In this document: positions 10,290-20,570 of the stretch, piece after piece
Layout of the letters: the number at the start of each line of letters is the position of its first letter
How positions within the stretch are numbered: position 1 is the stretch's first letter
The notes under the pieces: model-generated
Database searches by the model: none
What the model was told of the DNA's origin: nothing
What the model saw: only the letters and a program-made list of their open reading frames with translations
Translations under genes and position numbers: made by a program
Assembly (NCBI GenBank): GCA_905221605.1
Contig: CAJNDS010000316.1
Span: forward strand, 65,001 to 129,000
DNA length: 64,000 nucleotides
Reading direction: 5' to 3'
Source of the DNA: Symbiodinium natans
Taxonomy: Eukaryota > Sar > Dinophyceae > Suessiales > Symbiodiniaceae

Positions 10290-10815
10290 GTGCTTTTTTC
10301 GGGGGCCGCCCCGGTGAGTGAGTGACCTGGTGCGTGTCGCCCCCGCACCCGCAGCAAAAACAAAAAAACGCGCCCCCGCACCCGCAGCAAAAAAAAAAAC
10401 GCGCCCCCGCACACCCGCACAAAAAAAAAAAACGCGCCCCCGCCCCCCCCCCCCCTTCCTCCCACCCCCCGGTGGTGAGTGAGTGACCTGGCGCGTGTCG
10501 CCCCCGCACGCCGCAACAAAAAAAAAAAAACGCACCCCCCCCCCCCCCCCCTCCCCCCCCCTTCCTCCCCACCCCCCAGGTGAGTGAGTGACCTGGCGCG
10601 TGTCGCCCCCCGCACCCGCAGCAAAAAAAAAAAAAAAACGCGCCCCCCCCCCCCCCCCTTTCCCTCCCCACCCCCCAGGTGGGAGTGAGTGACCTGGCGC
10701 GTGTCGCCCCCGCAAGCAAAAAAAAAAACGCGCCCCGCCCCGCAGCAAAAAAAAAAAAACGCCCCCCCAAAAACCCCCCCCCCCCCCCTTTCCTCCCCAC
10801 CCCCCAGGTCATTTG
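10290..10815. repeat. GC minisatellite with splice-like units
   Basis: Four units starting at about 10312, 10474, 10579 and 10679, spaced 100-160 bp. Each has GGTGAGTGAGTGACCTGG, then CGTGTCGCCCCCGCA, CGCAGC, an A run, CGCG and a C run. Frames in it are low-complexity artefacts. Fragments recur at 11715-11800 and 16130-16200. Confidence 0.85.
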
Positions 10816-10849
10816 TTTTGCAATTTCCTCCCCAACCCCGTCCCCAACG

Positions 10850-11395
10850 CCCCCCCTCCTTTAAACTGTGCAAGCGTTTTCAAAGCACTGAATCCTTCCC
10901 AAGGCCATCATGCGAGCATTGTGTTTGCAAACGGTGGAGGGAGCTGCACCCCGCCCGACCCCCCCCCCCCTCTTTAAAACCGTGCCAGGTCGCTTCTCAG
11001 CATATGAATCCTGTCCAAGCCTATCATGCCAGCATTGGGTTTGCAAATAGGGGGGGGCTGCGCCCCCCCCCCAACCCCCCCGCTTCTTAAAGCCATGCCG
11101 CTTGCTTCAAAGCAAATGAATCCTTTCCGAACCCATCATGAGCATTCCCCCCCGCTTGAAAGGGGGGGGGTGGGGCTGCGCTTTTTAGCCGGGCAAACTT
11201 GCTTCAATCATACGAATCCCTTCCAAACCCATGATGATGCGAGCATTGTGTTTGCAAATGGGGGGGGCTGCGCCCCCCCCAACCCCCCCGCTTTTTTTAG
11301 CCGGCAAGCCTGCTTCAAAGCTTACGAATCCCTTCCATGATGTGTTTTTCAAATGCGGCGGTCTGCGCAGCCCCCAACCCCCTGAAGAAAGAGGG
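10850..11395. repeat. ~115-bp tandem repeats with G-run/C-run palindromes
   Basis: About five degenerate units share a GCATTGTGTTTGCAAA motif, a palindrome of type GGGGGGCTGCGCCCCCC, and GAATCCYTTCC. Confidence 0.8.
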
Positions 11396-11705
11396 AATAT
11401 ATGCTTGCTTTCCTACGAAAATTCAGACCTTATGGTGGAAGTTGAGTTTTCCGTTTAAAAATAGAGATATAAACGTCTTCTTAGTAAAGAATCGAGAAAA
11501 TAGAGCTTGTGTTATGAGACATGAACAAAAACACTTGTTGTCTACGAGTCACAATAGAGATAATGCATGTACTCTTATGACAATATAGAGAATTAGCTTT
11601 TCATGTATTCCTCTCTCATGTCTTCCTCGTGAAATAAAGAGAAGTCTGAAAATACAGAGAAAATAAAGGTTTTCATAGTAATATAGAGAAACAGCAAAAC
11701 GCTCC
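11396..11705. repeat. AT-rich degenerate repeat
   Basis: Locally AT-rich sequence with recurring AATAGAGA/AATACAGAG motifs every 30-50 bp, unlike the GC-rich flanks. No coding potential seen. Confidence 0.45.
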
Positions 11706-11714
11706 GCACCACGC

Positions 11715-11800
11715 AAAAAAGAAAACGCGCCCCCACGGCACCCGCAACAAAAAAAAAAACGCGCCCCCCGCACTCCGCAGCAAAAAAAAACACGCGCAGA
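11715..11800. repeat. Fragment of the GC minisatellite family
   Basis: Two partial units of GCACCCGCAAC-A(n)-CGCGCCCCC type, followed by degenerate CCCTGAA/CCCTAAA heptamers to about 11838. Confidence 0.7.
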
Positions 11801-11934
11801 CCCTGAACCCTGAACCTGAATCCAAACCCTAAACCCTGAAAGGTTTTTGCAGGGACCTAACAAGGCTGAGCCTGAAAGGGCTGGCCCTACGCAATTCAGA
11901 GGGTCAGGGTTTAGGGTTTGTCAGGAAGTGCTGG

Positions 11935-12158
11935 TACTTTATCGCAATGCAGACGCGTCCACGGAGCAAAACATTGCCACGCGCTCCAACTTCGATGCCA
12001 CTTCGCCAAGACGCACATCGTCAGGATTCCAGGCCAGAGTGGGGGTCCGGGCCCCTGACTGTGGGCGGTCCTGGCTTCGTAGCGGCTGCTACGAGGCAGC
12101 GGTGCTTGGCCCGAATGCAGGCGTTCGTCGTTTTGGCTGTGCAGACTGTGCGAGCTGA
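11935..12158 (+). CDS. Candidate exon region
   Basis: A plus-strand frame with coding-like composition (YRNADASTEQNIATRSNFDA), open to a stop at 12156-12158. The first ~100 bp are the more convincing part. Boundaries unresolved, product unknown. Confidence 0.25.
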
Positions 12159-12543
12159 ATTCCCTTCCTTCGAGCCATTGCAGTGCTTCGGAATCTTTGC
12201 TTTGCGCGAGAGAAGCCTGGTCTGTAGGCTTTAGGCTTTAAGGTTTAGGGTTCGTCGGAGTTTAGACAGCGATCGGTGGCGGCTTGGCGGTTGGCTGTCC
12301 CTTGTTTTCGTCACGCTTGTTTGGGTCACAGACGGACGAAGCGACAGTAGACCGAGCAATACACAACTAAATACATCCAAGATATCCCCTCATTCATAGT
12401 CCCTATATACATGCAATGCGCGGTGCCCAAGCACCCATTCTCATTGCACAAGCCCCTATAGCCAAACCCTGAGCCCTAAACGCCAAGTCCCTCCGCCCAC
12501 CGTCCAATTCTGCTGGGCAGGACAACCACGCTTGTGGTGGAAG

Positions 12544-12759
12544 GCCGAAGAACATGGGGCCGAAGAAATCAAGATGAAAATGCATTGCCGTGAGAGTAGT
12601 TCTTTGGGTGGGCAGGGTTTCCCCAAGGTCCATGGTTTCGGGTTTAAGGTTTAGGGTTTAGGCTTTCGGGTTTAGGTCTAGGGTTTCGGGTTTAGAGTTT
12701 AAGGTTTAGGGTTTAGGGTTAGACCGGGGTAACCTGTGCCGCCAATTCAATAATTCGGT
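12544..12759. repeat. 216-bp direct repeat, copy 1
   Basis: Apparently identical to 12813-13028. Holds GCCGAAGAACATGG, an array of degenerate TTTAGGG/TTTCGGG heptamers (12634-12723), and ends AATTCAATAATTCGGT. Confidence 0.9.
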
Positions 12760-12812
12760 CCAAACCGGATGCGACGCCAATGCCTGGACAAGAAAAGGAC
12801 ACCACGTTAGAC

Positions 12813-13028
12813 GCCGAAGAACATGGGGCCGAAGAAATCAAGATGAAAATGCATTGCCGTGAGAGTAGTTCTTTGGGTGGGCAGGGTTTCCCCAAGGTCC
12901 ATGGTTTCGGGTTTAAGGTTTAGGGTTTAGGCTTTCGGGTTTAGGTCTAGGGTTTCGGGTTTAGAGTTTAAGGTTTAGGGTTTAGGGTTAGACCGGGGTA
13001 ACCTGTGCCGCCAATTCAATAATTCGGT
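12813..13028. repeat. 216-bp direct repeat, copy 2
   Basis: Second copy, 53 bp after the first. Its right end coincides with the point where the transposase reading frame loses similarity to its family, just after RFFDT. Confidence 0.9.
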
Positions 13029-14392
13029 GTCAAAAAATCGAAGCAAACACATGACCATGTCTCCTGCGTCCACCATGAGGGCAGTTTGCAGAATATTTTC
13101 GGCCCCGGCCTTCCCAACCAGAAACGACAAGAACGATGCAGCGTCCTTGCCATAGTCGTCCCCTGCGCGCAGACTCTGCACTTGCATGGCCGTGGCGAGC
13201 GCAGCCTCGAAACTAAGCAGAAAATGCGCCAAAGGCTTCGCCTGACTGTCGAAGCGGTGGGCTGCGTACGAGAGGCTGTGAGACGTCCCCGCGTTGGAGA
13301 CGTGCTTCTGTTTCTTTAGATTCGCCTGAAACAGCGACTGCAACTCCGGGCTGTGGTTCAGATGCTTCAAAAAAGCAGACCCAGATGTGACCAGTGTCTC
13401 CATGATCTCCGTCAGGCGATCGTCTGTTCGCCACACACGCTGTATGATCCTCATGGCGGAACCATCAGCATGAATGGCGCTTTGAAAACAAACACTATTT
13501 ACTCCACATCTTCATTTACCTCGCCAAGTCTCCTTCGCGCAGAATGCGTGTGATCTTTGATCCAGGCCACAGCATTGGGAAAAAGTGGATCCGGGTTCGT
13601 GCCCAAATGGTTGACGACCTCCTGGCCTGCCAGAATGATGACTTTGCAGGCATCCGTGTTGAAAGCCGAATGCTTCTCACGCAGAAGATTGTACAACTCC
13701 CTGTCAAACAGCTCTGGAGCTCTCTTGGCTTTGGGGGGAGACGCCAGTGGCGTGCAGAAGTTCTTCAAGACCTGGTCCACAAGCCGCACGTAGCCCTCCA
13801 CAGGGTTGTATTCTGCTGCCTGCTGCCACGCATGCCCAAAAGTGCTCTTGATGATCTCGAGGTCTCGGTCCACTGAAATGAAATGCATCGTGAACCGCTT
13901 GTTCTTGCCATCCGCATGCGTGACAATCGTCACGCAGGACCTGAGAGCCGATCGCAGTTGCTCCCGAAGTGCTTCTCCAAGACAGTACTGGAGGCACGCT
14001 GCTTTCTTGCAGAAGCCTGTCTTGCGCAAGCTGATTCCACTCCGTCGCACATCCAGCATTCTCTGAAAATCTGCAAAGGAAGGAGCATCCCTGGAATCCA
14101 CCACATCATCAAGCTTCGAAGTACAGCACTCGCAGCCCACCAACCGCGCCAAGCTTCGCAGGTGAACCTCTGTGGCTTGGTGCTTTCGGAACCTGTCCAA
14201 GCTGATCTGGCGAGGCGACGTCAGAAGGCACCGCCCGAACTCAGTCTTCTGCTCCGCCAAAAAACAGATCTTGCAGCCCAAGCCGTTGCCGGCAATCATC
14301 AGCCAGCTTCCTAAAGCTGGCTGCTTCGGGCATACGAGAAACTCTTGCTTCCACTTCTCAGCATTTCTCGCCCATGTTTTTGACAGAGACAT
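12975..14392 (-). pseudogene. BED-finger hAT-like transposase, truncated
   Basis: Minus strand, ATG at 14392. The first exon has W30 and a C40-x2-C43-x27-H71-x5-H77 BED/TTF-type zinc finger, then a segment (CVTIVTHADGKNKRFTMHFI) like the core of a transposase-like family I recall from dinoflagellates. A canonical intron at 13519-13440 (GTAAATG to ATACAG, 80 bp, phase 0) restores the frame between two otherwise separate ORFs. The second exon has AHRFDSQAKPLAHFLLSFEA and LLRFFDTE, both typical of that family. Just after FFDT the frame enters the 216-bp repeat and stops, so the C-terminal hAT dimerisation region is missing. Family assignment is from memory of motif patterns; terminal inverted repeats were not found. 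Confidence 0.55.
13440..13519 (-). other. 80-bp GT-AG intron in transposase gene
   Basis: Donor GAG|GTAAATG and acceptor CATACAG|CGT, both phase 0, predicted because splicing joins GE to RVWRTDD in frame. The alternative is a frameshift in a dead copy. Confidence 0.45.
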
Positions 14393-15199
14393 GAATCTCG
14401 ATGAAGCATAGACTTCCTATTCAATAAACATTACACATGTCCACTTGCTACGAACCCTCCATGGTACGTAAACATGCCGACCTAGTGGCAAAGACTATTT
14501 CTTTTGTCATCATCCACCCATGTCCAACACTCGTGAAGACACTCGCTGCGGCGCTGCGCATGATCCCATCTTTCAACTTTCAAACGCAACCCTCTCCACG
14601 CTGCCCTGTCCGAGCCTTCGGGTCTCCCAACTCGTAAACAGCACCTGGATGCAGAGGAGATCACAGAGGCAAACACGACAACATGGAAGCGACTGGGGTG
14701 CGATTGCTACTTGGACCAAACACCTCTGAACGTTCAGTCCGTGGCCCAGATGCACGTCTCGCTTCCTGGGCCGACGGTGTTTTGGCAAAAGCTTGGACTC
14801 AATTTCAATGCTCACATGAAAGTCGGCTTGCTGTGGCATGGCTGCCACTGGGACTGTTCATCTTCAAGTCCGCGGTGCAGGGTCTTCGCGTGACAGCACA
14901 ACAAAATCAAAAAGGCGAAAATTAATTCGTGGCGGTGCCGGGACGTCTTCTGCCGCTTGCCACGGTGGTCCTGGTAGTAGTCCTCATCCGTGTCCCAGCC
15001 GCGCCCATGCACTGCCTTGAACGACCGACATACACGTACAAACACATGCATGCGTTTGAGCGATAGTGAGCAATACTCTGATGATGTTGGCTTATTATTA
15101 TATTCTTGATATTGTTCTTAACTTTAAATTTTAAAGTAAAGTAATACTTCTATCATAACATATGTTAGTTTTTTCCAGAAAAAAACACAGTTACTTGAA
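14393..15199. other. No supported gene
   Basis: Upstream of the transposase. Overlapping minus-strand frames (e.g. 14573-14848 and 14812-15051) have no motifs. An AT-rich stretch at 15060-15170 may be the left boundary of the transposon, but no inverted repeat was identified. Confidence 0.35.
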
Positions 15200-15697
15200 C
15201 TATCCCAGAGGCGTCGTGGGAGTCTCGGGTCTTCCAATCCTGTGCGTCGCTCTCCCCGCCGGCGCCGTTCCGGCCTGGTCCTGCTGCTCCGGGCCCAGTG
15301 ACCTTGGTGGCCGCCGCGGCGCTTCCCCTGGAAAGGGTGCATCATATCGCATGGGTGGCAGCTCCGCTCTCTCATCAGACTCGTCGTCCTCCTCCTCCTC
15401 CTCCTCCTCGCGACCCCGGCGTCGGGTGGTTGTCGGCTGCGTGGCCTTGGGCGGCGTGACGGGTTGGCGCACAGGTCCTGCTCGCTCTTCCGGGGACGTG
15501 CCTGGCGGCATCTCCTGCGGCTGGCGCTGCGGCTGCCGCTGCGCCGTCAGCTGCGGCGCCGTCTGCTGCGGGTCTGCGGCGGCGACTGTGGCGGCTGCGT
15601 CTGCAGCCGATTCATGTGCCCTACCGAGCCGGGCCTCGATTTCGGCATGGGCTGTGCCTGCTGGCCTGTCCCAGGGTCTGCGCCACCAGGGCCCCAC
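15200..15697 (-). CDS. Pro/Gln/Glu-rich frame, uncertain
   Basis: A 165-codon minus-strand frame opening on GTG, so the true start is unknown. It is rich in Pro, Gln and Ala, then has an acidic run (REEEEEEEDDESDERAE) encoded by GAG repeats. A second Pro/Gln-rich frame overlaps upstream (15547-15828). Could be a disordered protein exon or simply GC-skewed repeat; no domain seen. Confidence 0.2.
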   Translation of the reverse strand: MGPWWRRPWDRPAGTAHAEIEARLGRAHESAADAAATVAAADPQQTAPQLTAQRQPQRQPQEMPPGTSPEERAGPVRQPVTPPKATQPTTTRRRGREEEEEEEDDESDERAELPPMRYDAPFPGEAPRRPPRSLGPEQQDQAGTAPAGRATHRIGRPETPTTPLG

Positions 15698-16129
15698 TTG
15701 GGCATGGAGGCTGCCTGGGCTGTTGAACCAGGCTGGGCGTCAGCAGGCATTGTCTGCGCCGTCCCAGGCTCCACGCCACGGGGCACGGCCCCTTGCCAGC
15801 AGCATTCGCCGGCATGCCTGCGCAGCAACCCAGGCTTTAATTTAATTCATGTGCACAACGTTTTCCATTTAAGTATTGCTGCCGCCAAAACAAGGCCTTG
15901 CCCGACCAAGGTAGACGAGAGCCCGGGCGGTATGGGCGGCGGTATCGGCGGAAGCCACGGCGATTGAGACAGCATCAGCGCCTTCGACGAGGGAGGGCGG
16001 GTGGAATTTGAGTATTGAGTGGGGTTTGATGTCATTGTGGCTTACGACTCCGACTCAGCATATCAAAACCCTGCCTGGACCTGCCCTTCAAGCGTGGCCG
16101 TCCTCCTTTCCAGCTCATCCATCCTCCCC

Positions 16130-16245
16130 CGCACCTGCAGCAAAAAAAAACGCGCCCCCGCACCCACAGCAAAAAAGCACCCGCAACAAAGAAAAAACAC
16201 TCTTACCCCCTTAACCCTTAACCCTTAACCCTAAACCCTAACCTT
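16130..16245. repeat. GC minisatellite fragment joined to CCCTTAA array
   Basis: GCACCTGCAGC-A(n)-CGCGCCCCC units, then CCCTTAA and CCCTAAA heptamers: the same neighbourhood as at 10139-10815 but in reverse order. Confidence 0.7.
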
Positions 16246-16390
16246 AGGTGGATTCTGCAGAGTGTCCGACAGGTCAGCTAAGCGGGTGGCAAAAAAACCC
16301 GACGGTGCCCCGTTTATTCCTAGGCTACTCTTGGGTCGAAGTCTAGGATGTGTTCAGCGCAGCCGAGCCTCGCATCCTTGTCCCATTAGA

Positions 16391-16446
16391 GTTTAGGGTT
16401 TAGGGTTTAGGGTCAGGGTTTAAGGTTTAGGGTTTAGGGTTGAGGG
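16391..16446. repeat. TTTAGGG array
   Basis: Short G-strand heptamer tract with TCAGGG and TTAAGG variants, abutting the start of the duplicated module at 16442. Confidence 0.85.
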
Positions 16447-17404
16447 GGTTATTCTTGCAGAACGGTTTACCCCTATGGCTGAGTAATCACCTGCAGTGAG
16501 GGTGAAGTCAAAAGGGGCTGAGATGCGCGCAGCTGTAAAGGTCTGCGTTCCGGCCTGTGGCTACTGAGCGTAGTTATGGATGCACTTCAACTCTTGTTTC
16601 GGCTGGCGCATAATGTTGCTCAAGCCGTCAACACTGCTCTGAAGTTTGTATAGTTAGTATATTGTGCACTTCTGGTGCTCTGCCATGCCCCGCGTGTGGT
16701 GGGTTTCTTCTGTTGCACTTTTCTTCAGGGCTGGGTTAAACTGGAGACTCCTCCAAGAGGTTCGCTGACAGTGCGGCCGTGCGAGCTTGTCTTCGTTCCG
16801 GTACACAGACTGGTGGTCCCACACCTTGCGCAGATTTTGCTACATAGCTTGGCCATTATATCGCTGGAATGGAAATGCCGCTCAGGTTGCCGCCGTGGGT
16901 AGTGGCCCTCGCTACTGTAGTTGCCTCGCTGGTTGTGGCCAAATTGCTTTTTTATTTGAAGATGACCCTTCTGCTTCAAAGTTCACGCTGCTGCTGACGC
17001 TCTGCTTTGTCGTGCCGGGGCCTTGACAGGGGAATTTGCTTCGCATTTTCCTCGTGTGTGGAGCCGGAGGCAGGTTCCACGCCTGTTCGGCAAAATGTGG
17101 GCTTCCACGGGCTGTGCCCCCCGTGATGGTGCTCGTTGAGCACGGGCGGTTGATTACTGCATTCTTTGCATGTGACAAATTTGCCACTCTGTGAGAGTCT
17201 TTTGAGTGTCCAGTCGCATAGCTTCTGGCCAGTGCGGGGTGGTGGGCTCCATGTGCTTTGTCAAGGGAGGCAACCTTTCCTTGTGGCCGACACTTCTTCT
17301 CTAACCTACAGTTGCAGCCGTGGCAGCAGAAAATGAGGCAGACTCATTGCATCCAGGCACTTCGCATCTGAGGCAAGTAGGGAAGTTCAAGTTGAGTGCA
17401 AGAA
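16442..17404. repeat. Duplicated module, copy 1 (~960 bp)
   Basis: Part A (about 16442-16673) and part B (about 17247-17404) recur in copy 2, whereas the 570-bp middle part does not. Relative to copy 2, copy 1 lacks 31 bp after GTTCCGGC, which breaks the small ORF present in copy 2. Confidence 0.8.
16869..16997 (+). CDS. Micro-ORF with one membrane segment, 42 aa
   Basis: ATG-to-TGA frame MEMPLRLPPW followed by about 20 hydrophobic residues (VVALATVVASLVVAKLLFYL). Lies in the unique part of duplicated module copy 1. Chance occurrence is possible; no family recognised. Confidence 0.15.
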   Translation: MEMPLRLPPWVVALATVVASLVVAKLLFYLKMTLLLQSSRCC

Positions 17405-17933
17405 TGAGGGGGTTATTCTTGCAGAACGGTTTACCCCTATGGCTGAGTAATCACCTGCAGTGAGGGTGAAGTCAAAAGGGGCTGAGATGCGCGCAGCTGT
17501 AAAGGTCTGCGTTCCGGCCATTCTGATATTCGTCTCCTCACTGTTTAACCTGTGGCTACTGAGCGTAGTTATGGATGCACTTCAACTCTTGTTTCGGCTG
17601 GCGCATAATGTTGCTCAAGCCGTCAACACTGCTCTGAAGTTTGTATAGTTAGTATATTGTGCACTTCTGGTGCTGCCGCCCACCCTCCCGGCGGGGCTCC
17701 ATGTGCTTTGTCAAGGGAGGCAACCTTTCCTTGTGGCCGACATTTCTTCTCTAAGCTCCATGTGCTTTGTCAAGGGAGGCAACCTTTCCTTGTGGCCGAC
17801 ACTTCTTCTCTAACCTACAGTTGCAGCCGTGGCAGCAGAAAATGAGGCAGACTCATTGCATCCAGGCACTTCGCATCTGAGGCAAGTAGGGAAGTTCAAG
17901 TTGAGTGCAAGAATTAGGGTTTTGGGTTTAGGG
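17405..17933. repeat. Duplicated module, copy 2 (~530 bp)
   Basis: Starts with the same GAGGGGGTTATTCTTGCAG as copy 1, lacks the middle part, and carries the B segment with an internal ~60-bp duplication (17696-17754 and 17755-17815, GCTCCATGTGCTTTGTCAAG). Runs directly into the large TTTAGGG array. Confidence 0.8.
17487..17648 (+). CDS. Micro-ORF with hydrophobic segment, 53 aa
   Basis: ATG-to-TAG frame. The core VCVPAILIFVSSLFNLWLL is a plausible membrane span, followed by an amphipathic stretch. The 31 bp that encode much of the hydrophobic core are absent in module copy 1. Unknown function; may be fortuitous. Confidence 0.2.
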   Translation: MRAAVKVCVPAILIFVSSLFNLWLLSVVMDALQLLFRLAHNVAQAVNTALKFV

Positions 17934-18064
17934 TTAGGGTTTAGGGTTTAGGGTTTAGGGTTTAGGGTTTAGGGTTTAGGGTTTAGGGTTTAGGGTTTAG
18001 GGTTTAGGGTTTAGGGTTTAGGGTTTAGGGTTTAGGGTTTAGGGTTTAGGGTTTAGGGTTTAGG
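17914..18064. repeat. TTTAGGG array, ~20 units
   Basis: Nearly perfect G-strand heptamers, one of the longest and most homogeneous tracts here. Confidence 0.95.
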
Positions 18065-18440
18065 AAAACACCATTTGGACCATCCTCCGGGTGGCGCCGA
18101 TCTAGGGATGTACACCAGACTTCAGGGGTCATATGATGAACCCCTAAAGGGGTTTTTGGGGGGTCCATCTACCTGAAGAGGGATTTTATAGGGTTTATGG
18201 TCAATCCAAAATAGGGCTTCTTGTAGTGTAGGGTATATATGAGCACTCAAGGATTGGCATTGAATCTTTTGGAATTTTTTTCATCCCACTAGGGTATCTG
18301 ACCCCCCAATTATAGGGTTCATTTTGGTTTCCAGGAACCTTGGAGCCATCCAAGCTCCCCCGAAAAGCGTCGCCACGTGCAGCGTGCGTTGAAGAAGGGG
18401 ATCCCGTGTCGTTCCATAGTTCCATGCCTAGCATGCGCCT
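18065..18440. other. Non-coding between opposite heptamer arrays
   Basis: Contains short palindromic pieces (ACCCCTAAAGGGGTTTTTGG near 18140) and no coding-like segment. A CCCTAAA tract follows at 18441-18485. Confidence 0.45.
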
Positions 18441-18485
18441 TGAACCCTAAACCGTAACCCTAAACCCTAGCCCTAAACCCTAAAT

Positions 18486-19440
18486 TGGGGCTCCTGCGCT
18501 GGGCTTTCCCTGGATGTAGGTCCGAAGACCTCCCATGTCTTGCACAAGAGATCGAAGATCGCATCAACTTCTTCTATTTGGGGGGGCACGAAGTGAGATG
18601 ACTCGACCCCAACAAGCGTTGCAAAACGAAACTCTTTGCCCCATTTGCGCCCCCTCTCACAATGTCTATGCAAGCCTCTGTCTCCTCGGAGACTCAGCAT
18701 CTACCCAGGTGATGGAGGTGATCACATGGAACTACATCCTGTCCAAGCGGCATGGCTGCTTCATCTCGCTGACTTTGTAGGGGAGTTCGAAGGGCTTCTG
18801 GTGACACATGTGCCTCCCCTTCTTCCCCAAATAACCCGCATCCGAAACCGGGGTCTGAGAGCACGTAAAACAGTCCCACTTGAGCAGAATGCCAAGGAGG
18901 GAGATGGAGGATGCCTCAACGCAGCTCAGATGGAAGCCTTTTGAGTTGGGGGGCTTCGTTTGTCTCGGCTGCGCGGAGTTGGGTACTCGAAAAACAGAAG
19001 GAAGCCCGAAGCGGAAAGTTAAAAACATGTACTACGAGCGAAGTTTTCTAAATCTTTGTAGATAGAAAATATAGAATATATATACATATATATGGGTACA
19101 TCTGCTACCATATAGAAGGCGGGTCGGGGTTTGACGGATGGGGCCGCTGCTTTTGGAGAAGGGGGGGGGGGTTGTCAGGTCACCCCCTCCGCAACGGCTA
19201 AGGCGGATTCGGTGTTCGAGGTTAGAATACACTCTGGTGTGAGGGTGGCCTCTTTTGCATTCAGCTATAGTCTCCTTTCAAATTGGTTTTTGGCTGCAAC
19301 GTACCTCCCATAGGAGGTGTTATTTCATGAGCCTACAAAAGTAGGTTTTCGGTTCCTTATCGTGTTTCGTCCTTTTGGCCGTGACGGTCGGCCAGTCGGG
19401 ACGCTCTGAGCAGCACCTTGAGATGGTGATCATCAGCGTT
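18486..19440. other. Weakly coding-like, unresolved
   Basis: A plus-strand frame near 18710-18780 (VMEVITWNYILSKRHGCF) looks coding, but splice sites are ambiguous. The rest has a small TA microsatellite near 19070-19095 and no motif. Confidence 0.25.
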
Positions 19441-19675
19441 TTAGGGTTTCTAGGGTAATAGGTAGGGTTATAGGGTTAAAAGAGTTTAGGGCTTATAGGG
19501 TTTATAGGGTTTATAGGGTTTATAGGGTTTATAGGGTTTATAGGGTTTATAGGGTTTATAGGGTTTATAGGGTTTATAGGGTTTATGGGGCTTAGAGGGG
19601 TCTGTAGGGTTTATAGGGTTCATTGGGTTTATTGTGTTTACAGGGTTTACAGGGTTATAGGGTGGTTTAGGGTAC
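19440..19675. repeat. TTTATAGGG nonamer array
   Basis: A homogeneous run of about ten 9-mers GGGTTTATA (19498-19588) flanked by mixed heptamer, 8-mer and 9-mer variants. Unlike all other tracts, its unit is 9 bp. Confidence 0.95.
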
Positions 19676-19776
19676 TGGCGGAGTCGCGTGGACGGCCTTC
19701 ACATGGACCGCGCGTGCGCTAGCACATGTTGGAGGGTGGTTTTGGCTCGCCGCTGTCGCGCCTGCCCCTTCCCCAG

Positions 19777-19894
19777 ATTGCTACGTACAGGAGACACCAA
19801 GCATTTTGCGATGATTTTGCATCTACGCAGATGCTTTGCAAGACGCACTATAACAAGGACTTGTGGACACTGCGTGGCTTGACCCGCCAGAGCG
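19777..19894 (+). CDS. Candidate internal exon, 118 bp
   Basis: Bounded by a pyrimidine-rich acceptor (CCCCTTCCCCAG) and a G|GTGAGG donor. The single frame IATYRRHQAFCDDFASTQML continues to LTRQSG with no stop. One of the best exon candidates here; product not recognised. Confidence 0.45.
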
Positions 19895-20276
19895 GTGAGG
19901 GTAAAAACGGGAAATTTCGCGGAGCATAACTGCAGATTTATGAAAAAACCGGAAAAGTCTCAACGTTAAATTTATTGGGCCTATGTTGGGAAGCAGAGCA
20001 TGTAGCGAAGAGGTACCTCATGAAGAAGCTCATGATTGGTGGCGAAGAGGAAACCTGCAGCGTGGCTGCAGACAGTGGCTCAGGGATTCAGACGGTTTTG
20101 CTCTGTAATTTATCGGGGAAAGGGTAATTTGACATTCCTTGAAATGCTGTTTGCCTGCAACAGCCCGACGTGATCCCAACCAAGCCTCACAATCCTCGGT
20201 AAGCCCCTCGTGAGTGCTTCGAGCGATCGTGTTGCAACGAAGAGAACACGCACACACGCACACACAAACACACACA

Positions 20277-20364
20277 GGGTTAACGATATTAGGGGTACCT
20301 TATTGGGTACGTAATTATCAGGGGATCCTACTCTTTGGGCGGGGCTCCTTATCATCGTAAACCC
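20277..20364 (+). mobile_element. Miniature inverted-repeat element, family A
   Basis: Ends GGGTTAACGAT and ATCGTAAACCC are inverted repeats; the core TTAGGGGTACCTTATTGGG and GGGGATCCTACTCTTTGGG match the family. Flanked on the left by a CA microsatellite, and no clean target duplication is seen. Confidence 0.5.
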
Positions 20365-20479
20365 TTACATGAAGACGGGCAGCCTCCTTTGCACGCCATT
20401 AGCACCCCATAGGCTTCCTGCTATGTGATCATGAATCTCTGTGCTGCCAGGAAATCCGAGAACCCAGCAGAAAACAGGG

Positions 20480-20562
20480 AGTTTAGGGTTGAGGGTGTAG
20501 GGTTTCTAGGGTTTAGGGTTTACGGTGTATGGTTTCTAGGGTTTAGGGTTTAAGGTTTAGGG
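20480..20562. repeat. Degenerate TTTAGGG array
   Basis: TTTAGGG, TGTAGGG and TTTCTAGGG variants directly before an exon candidate. Confidence 0.85.
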
Positions 20563-20570
20563 CATTTCAG

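Noticed and set aside
10312-10700. CRISPR-like array
   Set aside because: Spacers are not unique and unit length varies; low-complexity minisatellite in a eukaryotic context.
10223-10873. Three overlapping Gly/Phe-rich minus-strand frames
   Set aside because: All lie in the GC minisatellite with poly-A and poly-C runs; unit length changes shift the frames together.
20030-20355. Cys/Val-rich minus-strand frames
   Set aside because: Cross a CA microsatellite and a miniature element.
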